A DNA stretch of 6,060 bases, from assembly GCA_029879945.1 (NCBI GenBank), contig JAOUPJ010000223.1, positions 1 to 6,060 of the forward strand, written 5' to 3'. The notes under the pieces are model-generated. The model had not been told where the DNA came from. It worked only from the letters and a program-made list of their open reading frames with translations, and did not search any database. The position numbers were made by a program, and so were the translations under genes. Numbering within the stretch: the stretch's first letter is position 1; each line of letters opens with the position of its first letter. Positions 1-4,681 of the stretch are shown here, piece after piece. This DNA comes from Gammaproteobacteria bacterium. GTDB lineage: Bacteria; Pseudomonadota; Gammaproteobacteria; S012-40.

Positions 1-13
1 TCAATGCTTGCAT
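1..13 (-). CDS. leuD: 3-isopropylmalate dehydratase small subunit, first four codons only (partial)
   Basis: An ATG at 13 opens a frame reading Met-Gln-Ala-Leu before the window ends. Only four codons are present, so the identification rests on context and not on protein similarity. It lies 9 nt beyond the leuC stop on the same strand, behind a good Shine-Dalgarno sequence, and leuD follows leuC in most Proteobacteria. A Met-Gln/Lys-Ala start is also common in LeuD. LeuD is the small (swivel-domain) subunit that pairs with LeuC to isomerise 2-isopropylmalate to 3-isopropylmalate in the cytoplasm. Confidence 0.75.
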
Positions 14-25
14 GACTCTCTCCTA
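14..25 (-). promoter_or_regulatory. leuD ribosome binding site overlapping the leuC stop codon
   Basis: Read on the minus strand, this stretch is TAGGAGAGAGTC directly before the leuD ATG. The AGGAG core begins inside the TAG stop of leuC and lies 6 nt from the start codon. A ribosome finishing leuC would therefore cover the leuD ribosome binding site. This arrangement suits translational coupling and balanced production of the two subunits of one enzyme. The sequence is seen directly; the coupling is inferred. Confidence 0.75.
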
Positions 26-1423
26 TAAACTCGTCACATTAACAAAGTGACCGCTGACCGCTGCCGCAGCCGCCATGGCCGGACTCACCAAATGGGTACG
101 TCCGCCCTGCCCTTGTCTACCTTCGAAATTGCGATTCGAGGTAGAGGCACATCGTTCACCGGGTTCCAGTCTATCTGCATTCATGGCCAAACACATGGAG
201 CAGCCGGGCTCACGCCACTGGAAACCGGCCTCGATAAAGATCTTGTCCAGGCCCTCGTCTTCCGCCTGCTTTTTCACAAGACCCGAACCGGGCACCACCA
301 ATGCCTCTTTCACATTCACCGCCACCTTGCGACCCTTGGCCACGTCTGCCGCTGCACGTAAATCTTCGATGCGCGAGTTGGTACAGGAACCGATGAACAC
401 CTTATCCACACTGATCTGGTCCATGGGCGTATTGGCTTCCAGACCCATGTATTTGAGCGCCGCTTCCATGCCGGTGCGTTTTACCGCATCCTTTTCCTGC
501 GCGGGATCGGGCACCTTGTCAGAAATGCTGACCACCATCTCGGGAGAGGTACCCCAGGTCACTTGCGGTTTGATTTGTGATCCGTCGATCTTGATGACAT
601 GATCGAAGACAGCATCGTCATCCGATTTCAAATCCTGCCAATTCGCAACGGCCTTGTCCCAATCATCACCACTCGGTGAGTAAGGACGCCCTTTAACGTA
701 ATCGATAGTCTTGTCATCCACCGCGACCATGCCCGCACGTGCACCGGCCTCAATGGCCATATTGCACACGGTCATGCGTCCTTCGATGGACATATCGCGC
801 ATGGCCTGGCCACCGAATTCGATGGCGTAGCCGGTGCCACCGGCCGTGCCCATTTCACCAATGATGGCGAGGACTACGTCTTTTGCCGTGATGCCGGGAT
901 TAACCTCCGACACCTCCACCAACATATTCTTCATCTTCTTTTGCACCAAACACTGGGTGGCCAACACGTGCTCCACTTCGGAGGTGCCGATACCATGAGC
1001 CAAAGCACCCAAGGCGCCGTGGGTAGAGGTGTGTGAATCGCCACAGACCAAGGTCATACCCGGTAAGGTGGCACCCTCTTCCGGACCAATGACATGGACG
1101 ATGCCTTGGCGTATGTCTTCCATAGGGAAAAACGGCAGATCAAAGTCCCTGGCATTTTGGTTTAGTGTTTCCACCTGCAAGCGTGAGACGGGATCGGCGA
1201 TCCCCTGGGAGCGATCGGTGGTCGGCACATTGTGGTCGGGCGTTGCCAAGACCGTGTCTTTACGCCAGGGCTTGCGATTCGCTATGCGCAGCCCCTCAAA
1301 GGCCTGGGGCGAGGTCACTTCGTGGACCAAATGCCGGTCGATATAGATTAAACTGGTGCCATCCGGTTCGGTACGAACCACATGGGCATCCCAAAGCTTG
1401 TCGTAGAGTGTTTTGCCTGCCAT
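23..1423 (-). CDS. leuC: 3-isopropylmalate dehydratase large subunit (isopropylmalate isomerase)
   Basis: LeuC is the large subunit of the LeuCD enzyme, a cytoplasmic [4Fe-4S] member of the aconitase superfamily. It converts 2-isopropylmalate to 3-isopropylmalate through dehydration and rehydration in leucine biosynthesis. The protein is 466 residues from the chosen start, the same length as E. coli LeuC, and is collinear with it as I recall that sequence. Visible landmarks include YIDRHLVHEVTSPQAF near residue 30, CGDSHTSTHGA near 127, and the cluster ligands Cys347 (in VFIGSCTNSR), Cys408 and Cys411 (in PGCSMCLAMN). The C-terminal substrate-side block STSNRNFEGRQG is also intact. The frame can be extended to a GTG at 1432. 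ATG at 1423 is preferred because AAGGTGG lies about 5 nt upstream of it, the GTG falls inside that ribosome binding site, and MAGKTLYDKL matches the family N-terminus. leuD follows 9 nt after the TAG stop. Nothing suggests damage, and the identification is secure. Confidence 0.98.
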   Translation of the reverse strand: MAGKTLYDKLWDAHVVRTEPDGTSLIYIDRHLVHEVTSPQAFEGLRIANRKPWRKDTVLATPDHNVPTTDRSQGIADPVSRLQVETLNQNARDFDLPFFPMEDIRQGIVHVIGPEEGATLPGMTLVCGDSHTSTHGALGALAHGIGTSEVEHVLATQCLVQKKMKNMLVEVSEVNPGITAKDVVLAIIGEMGTAGGTGYAIEFGGQAMRDMSIEGRMTVCNMAIEAGARAGMVAVDDKTIDYVKGRPYSPSGDDWDKAVANWQDLKSDDDAVFDHVIKIDGSQIKPQVTWGTSPEMVVSISDKVPDPAQEKDAVKRTGMEAALKYMGLEANTPMDQISVDKVFIGSCTNSRIEDLRAAADVAKGRKVAVNVKEALVVPGSGLVKKQAEDEGLDKIFIEAGFQWREPGCSMCLAMNADRLEPGERCASTSNRNFEGRQGQGGRTHLVSPAMAAAAAVSGHFVNVTSL

Positions 1424-1428
1424 TTCAG

Positions 1429-1437
1429 CCACCTTTT
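1429..1437 (-). promoter_or_regulatory. leuC ribosome binding site that decides the start
   Basis: The minus strand reads AAAAGGTGG here, with the AGGTGG core 5 nt from the ATG at 1423. The upstream in-frame GTG at 1432 lies within this motif and has no comparable motif of its own, so the ATG is the better start. Confidence 0.7.
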
Positions 1438-1598
1438 GTTCTGGATTGGCTAAGTTTACGGCGGGATTATCTATAACTCAAATTCATGTTTTTCATATTA
1501 ACGATTCTTATAAGTAATAATAAAAAGTTGGAGTCGCCTCCTTGGTTGCTTGATGTGGGTATCTCCCCTATGATGCAAAGCTGTTAAAACATTTCTGA
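1438..1598. promoter_or_regulatory. Divergent control region between leuC and the GNAT-like/LuxR-type regulator gene
   Basis: This noncoding stretch separates leuC (leftward) from the regulator gene (rightward), so the promoters of both should lie in it. About 1471-1530 is strikingly AT-rich compared with the flanking genes and includes the 8-bp palindrome CTTATAAG at 1507-1514. On the minus strand, TATAGATAAT near 1468-1477 resembles a -10 element for leuC, but no convincing -35 partner sits at the usual distance. No sigma-70 promoter could be assigned with confidence for the plus-strand gene. I found no leucine-rich leader peptide of the classical leu attenuator type on the leuC side. A regulator operator may lie here but cannot be delimited. 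Confidence 0.55.
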
Positions 1599-1600
1599 AT

Positions 1601-1604
1601 GGAG
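1601..1604 (+). promoter_or_regulatory. Probable ribosome binding site of the regulator gene, inside the longest reading frame
   Basis: GGAG lies 9 nt before an in-frame GTG at 1614. The ATG at 1599, which gives the longest frame, overlaps this motif and is preceded only by ATTTCTGA, with no Shine-Dalgarno match. This favours GTG 1614 as the true start, though a weakly initiated ATG at 1599 cannot be excluded. Confidence 0.5.
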
Positions 1605-1613
1605 TACGAGCCT

Positions 1614-2561
1614 GTGCGGTTTCGAATGACTCAAGCGGCCGATTTTTCTAATGTGCTCGAGATGATGCCGCCTAGCTATCGGTATTCCCCGGAGATATTA
1701 AAGAACATACCCAAACTTTGGACCAATCTTTTGAGAGATGGCAGCCTGCTTACCGTGGTATTTGAAGACACTGCGAGTGGAGAAATGTTGGGCATGGGAG
1801 TGAGCGCTTTTTTAAACGATGATTTTGTCGATGAACAGTTGGCGAATCCAACTCCCTATGTGAATAAGCGGATTCATGAAATGTTGATGGCCGGAAATTC
1901 ACCTATCCTATCGGCCAATGAAATTGGCGAGGCAAATGGAAATTCTGGCGTCAATCTGATGCCCATGCATTTCTTCACACCCCCGCCCGATTTCAGCAAT
2001 CCGGAAACACTCAAGGTGTTGGCCGCTGCGAAAGACTTATTTCGTATCATGCACGCAGGTTTTAACATCAAACGTATACTCTACGAGGTGGTAGACATCA
2101 ACCTCATGCGTGCCATGCAAGCGGCGGGTTTAACGCTCTTAAGTGATTATGCAGATGCCGACCCTGGCTTCGGGCTGGAAAAGGTTCCTGAAGAGATCCG
2201 TCCTTATCTATTGTATGCAAGCCACGAAGACTTACCCATGGGCAGCGACATTGCCCTGATGTTTATCAAGTCTCCGGTACACTTTCATTTCACCCCGGCC
2301 GAGCAAAAAATACTCCTTTGCGCCATGCTGCGGGAGAACGACGAAGAGATTGCCAGCGATTTGCACATCGCACCCGATACGGTTCGTAAACATTGGAAGT
2401 CTATTTTTCAACGTGTGCAGGATAGTAACCCAACCTTCTTTGAGGATGGATCAGAATCAAAGGCGAATGAGGGAACTCGTGGTCGCGGTAAACGTCGCCA
2501 GTTATTGCGTTACCTTCAGCTGCACATGGAAGAGTTGAGACCGCATAAAAACGGTCGCTGA
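1614..2561 (+). CDS. Orphan LuxR-type HTH regulator with a GNAT-like N-terminal domain
   Basis: This is a predicted cytoplasmic DNA-binding regulator of 315 residues from GTG 1614 (320 from ATG 1599; numbering below uses 320). The C-terminal region has the LuxR/GerE helix-turn-helix pattern: FTPAEQKIL at 231-239, EEIASDLHIAPDTVRKH at 249-265, with the recognition helix at about 258-270. The N-terminal half looks like a GNAT acyltransferase fold: an RFRMTQAADF opening at 7-16, an EDTASGEMLGMGVSAF strand pair at 56-71, and FNIKRILYEV followed by AGLTLLSDYAD later on. No clear acetyl-CoA-binding R/QxxGxG/A signature is visible, so this half may bind a ligand and not catalyse. The autoinducer-binding domain of quorum-sensing LuxR proteins is not evident. 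After the HTH come a Gly/Arg-rich linker (283-298) and a helix ending MEELRP. The gene is divergent from leuC, suggesting but not proving control of leuCD. The HTH call is firm, the GNAT call moderate, and target and ligand are unknown. Confidence 0.85.
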   Translation: MRFRMTQAADFSNVLEMMPPSYRYSPEILKNIPKLWTNLLRDGSLLTVVFEDTASGEMLGMGVSAFLNDDFVDEQLANPTPYVNKRIHEMLMAGNSPILSANEIGEANGNSGVNLMPMHFFTPPPDFSNPETLKVLAAAKDLFRIMHAGFNIKRILYEVVDINLMRAMQAAGLTLLSDYADADPGFGLEKVPEEIRPYLLYASHEDLPMGSDIALMFIKSPVHFHFTPAEQKILLCAMLRENDEEIASDLHIAPDTVRKHWKSIFQRVQDSNPTFFEDGSESKANEGTRGRGKRRQLLRYLQLHMEELRPHKNGR

Positions 2562-2657
2562 CTATCTAAATTTTGAACCCGACTGCTTGAGAATTCACTG
2601 AGGTTCAGCGTCCTCCAGCAGCCGGGGTTAATCATTCTAGAACAGTCTACGCGGAAA
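2562..2657. other. Convergent intergenic gap
   Basis: The regulator gene (plus) and the lipoprotein gene (minus) end facing each other across these 96 nt. No small gene was seen. The main structure is the imperfect inverted repeat listed separately. A smaller perfect repeat, GACCG/CGGTC, lies just inside the end of the regulator gene (2539-2543 and 2552-2556). Confidence 0.7.
2576..2629. terminator. Imperfect inverted repeat, possible bidirectional terminator
   Basis: The left arm AACCCGACTGCT (2576-2587) pairs with the right arm AGCAGCCGGGGTT (2617-2629), giving eleven base pairs with one mismatch and one bulged G. The 29-nt loop contains a second possible stem, GAGG/CCTC. Its place between two convergent genes suits a shared terminator. 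Against this, neither side has a strong T tract: the plus side continues AATCATTC and the minus side CAAAATTT. A clean rho-independent terminator is therefore not certain. Confidence 0.4.
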
Positions 2658-4625
2658 CTAGGTCGGTCCACCACCTGCTGGTGGTTCTTCGATATCAGTG
2701 AGTTGGTTTGGATCCCACTGGAAGCTTTGCACTTCGATCCCGTGTTCGTTCATAAATACAACACGCACCAGATAGGGAGGCGATTGAGGATAACCCGCAC
2801 CTAGCACTGCATTAGCATCCAGTTTGAAGCCAGTATCTTTTAGCAAGATAAGATCAGTTAGATTTAGCAAGTTCGCCACGTCGGTTTGGCCGTCGGTAGT
2901 CTCCAGTGAAACCGTGACACGATCAGCCCCCTCCACTTGCCAGCGAATGAAGCGAGATGTCTCAGCTGGAACGGGTAACACTTCAAAGGCGAGCAGTTTC
3001 GGCGGAGCTTCTTCCAAATATTCCACCTGTACCTGTTGTTGTACGTGCTCGTCTCCGTTTTCAGCATGCAAGATCACATTGAAGAATCGTGAGTCGTTTG
3101 GTCCGGGCTTGGCAACGGAAATTATTTCTCGTCCCTTGTCGTCAGGCAAGGGTAAAAGCAATCCACCCGTGTCATTAACGCTAAAATACTCCACGGAGAT
3201 ATTGCCCGCTCCTTCCACGTCCCAGTCGACTACCAACTCATTGCCAAGAATCACATTGTTGGCGCCAAACACGGGCTCCAATTTGGCGCTGAAGCGTTTA
3301 ATCTCGGGCAACTGATTTGTTTCAATCAAGTTTAATACAACATCTACCTGATCTTGATTACACACGACAAACTCTCGTCCATCTATATTCTGAGCCTGAG
3401 TTACCTTTGATCTCTGTCCAGCAGGAGTATCATAAGAATACCAGCTTCCTGACAAGGCACTGTACGCAACGGAAAGCTCTGTATTGCTTTTAGGAAGGAT
3501 TACGGAACCGGTGGGATCAATAAATTTTCCGCTTTCAATAGCTAATGAATCAAACGTGCTATGACGGTAAAACGATTGAATATAGGCAGCGCCAGAACCC
3601 CAAATTCCATTCCACAATGGACCATCAAGTGCTACGGCATGGGCAGAATAATGTGGCACCTCAATTGTATATGAGCTTATTCTAAAAAACGAGGAAACCA
3701 CATTCGACCCTTTTACTTTTAGCTCTGAATCAACACTGATATTCATTCGACACAACTCAGGGGCCAGATCATAATTCCAATAGGAAAAATGACTCACCTC
3801 AGCACGTATCGCCAGACCAGTGGGTGAATCGCCCGACGCTACCACCTTGCCCGTCGTTTCATGCAACCACTCACCCGTGTTTTCGTCTAACGACCAGATG
3901 GCACCCTCATCACCCACCTGGATTGCTGAGCCATCCGGGTTTTTAGTGACAAAACTGGGAATCTCGATGGTGGCTTTTTTGCCGGGCGCCAGGTTGAGTT
4001 TTTTACCATTTTGTGAAAAGCGAAATTCCACCGTGCCATAGCTCACAATGACGGGCGCATTGCTTCCATCCAGATTTGTTCCTGAAAAACCACCGGGAAA
4101 GGTTTTCAGTTCCTCCGGGTCTGAGACATTGACAGGCGTGATGCTAAGCTGCACTTTACCGCTTACAGCAACGCCATCTTCATCCACCAAGGAATTGGCC
4201 TCTAGCGCAACGCCCGCTCCATGCTGACCCTGCACATCTACATTGTTGTTTATATCTAATTCGAGAGGGAGATTGCGTTTACGCAGTGTGGCGTTGAACC
4301 CATTCGATAGTGCGTTATTAATTGAGACGATACCGTCGACATAGCCTTCACTGTGTAATTTGAGTGTAGTCGGTAGATTAGATTGTGTGCTAAAACGAAA
4401 ATCACCCACTTCGTTGGTCTCGCCCAACTTCTTTCCATCTTGTGAAAACACTTGCACGCCAGCCAAACGTCGGCCATCAAAGCTTTTGACCGTGCCAAAT
4501 AAGACATTATCTTTCGGATTGGTTCCCGAGTCTGAGCTATCGCCACCTGAACCGCAAGCGGCCAGAAACATCGCCGCGAGCAAGGCAACTACGCTCCATC
4601 GCAGGGCGCTGATCGAATTTCCCAT
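2658..4625 (-). CDS. Multidomain outer-membrane-type lipoprotein with beta-sandwich and Ig-like domains
   Basis: This is a predicted lipoprotein of 655 residues. Residues 1-23 form a type II signal peptide: a short charged start, a hydrophobic run and the lipobox LAAC with Cys24. Glycine at +2 means no Lol-avoidance aspartate, so the outer membrane is the expected destination. A Ser/Gly-rich tether (25-38) is followed by a carboxypeptidase-regulatory-like beta domain (about 41-115: FGTVKSFDGRRLAGVQVF, then GDFRFST). Next is a beta-rich segment (about 137-285) with GAGVALEANSLVDEDG, YGTVEFRFSQNGKKLNLAPG and WSLDENTGEW, which recalls ZU5/FAM171-like modules. Residues 286-435 are unrecognised and carry the only other cysteines, Cys292 and Cys422, a possible disulfide. 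Two related Ig-like units end the protein (about 438-537 and 540-638), each opening with PEIKRF or PKLLAF and holding a (D/R)WxVEGA strand. The start is fixed by AAGGAG 6 nt upstream. The dockerin/PD40 gene lies 56 nt upstream on the same strand. Function is unknown; surface adhesion or structure is a guess. Confidence 0.88.
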   Translation of the reverse strand: MGNSISALRWSVVALLAAMFLAACGSGGDSSDSGTNPKDNVLFGTVKSFDGRRLAGVQVFSQDGKKLGETNEVGDFRFSTQSNLPTTLKLHSEGYVDGIVSINNALSNGFNATLRKRNLPLELDINNNVDVQGQHGAGVALEANSLVDEDGVAVSGKVQLSITPVNVSDPEELKTFPGGFSGTNLDGSNAPVIVSYGTVEFRFSQNGKKLNLAPGKKATIEIPSFVTKNPDGSAIQVGDEGAIWSLDENTGEWLHETTGKVVASGDSPTGLAIRAEVSHFSYWNYDLAPELCRMNISVDSELKVKGSNVVSSFFRISSYTIEVPHYSAHAVALDGPLWNGIWGSGAAYIQSFYRHSTFDSLAIESGKFIDPTGSVILPKSNTELSVAYSALSGSWYSYDTPAGQRSKVTQAQNIDGREFVVCNQDQVDVVLNLIETNQLPEIKRFSAKLEPVFGANNVILGNELVVDWDVEGAGNISVEYFSVNDTGGLLLPLPDDKGREIISVAKPGPNDSRFFNVILHAENGDEHVQQQVQVEYLEEAPPKLLAFEVLPVPAETSRFIRWQVEGADRVTVSLETTDGQTDVANLLNLTDLILLKDTGFKLDANAVLGAGYPQSPPYLVRVVFMNEHGIEVQSFQWDPNQLTDIEEPPAGGGPT

Positions 4626-4631
4626 CGTTTT

Positions 4632-4637
4632 CTCCTT
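4632..4637 (-). promoter_or_regulatory. Ribosome binding site of the lipoprotein gene
   Basis: The minus strand reads AAGGAG, 6 nt before the ATG at 4625. It is a near-perfect Shine-Dalgarno sequence and supports this start, which also gives a well-formed lipoprotein signal peptide. Confidence 0.85.
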
Positions 4638-4681
4638 AAAGTATATTGTTATTGTTTAGCTAATTCTCTTTTCGCTATGAG
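4638..4681 (-). other. Short AT-rich spacer between the PD40-protein gene and the lipoprotein gene
   Basis: This spacer has no GC-rich hairpin plus T tract, so no terminator separates the two co-directional genes. It contains the palindrome TTAGCTAA (4656-4663) and a TATACT hexamer close to the ribosome binding site, but no matching -35 element and too little leader to favour a promoter. Read-through from the upstream gene is the simpler reading. Confidence 0.45.

Noticed and set aside
75..602. A 175-residue open frame on the plus strand opposite leuC, plus shorter ones at 47-361, 1029-1346 and 1165-1476
   Set aside because: They lie antisense to a clearly conserved leuC, have no domain or ribosome binding site of note, and arise from the codon pattern of leuC.
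1424..1432. GTG at 1432 as the leuC start
   Set aside because: It lies inside the ribosome binding site of the ATG at 1423 and adds three residues not expected in the family.
1874..2071. Minus-strand 65-residue and plus-strand 62-residue (2350-2538) frames within the regulator gene
   Set aside because: Both overlap the regulator, whose HTH motif confirms its frame, and neither has a recognisable protein or start signal.
1599..2561. The regulator as a quorum-sensing LuxR receptor
   Set aside because: Only the C-terminal HTH fits. The autoinducer-binding domain is not seen and no luxI-type synthase gene is nearby.
2824..3315. A 163-residue plus-strand open frame, and others at 2864-3067 (minus), 3820-4041, 4256-4588 (minus) and 4360-4659
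   Set aside because: All overlap the lipoprotein gene in other frames. They have low-complexity, Ser/Thr/Pro-rich or unstructured translations and no independent start signals.
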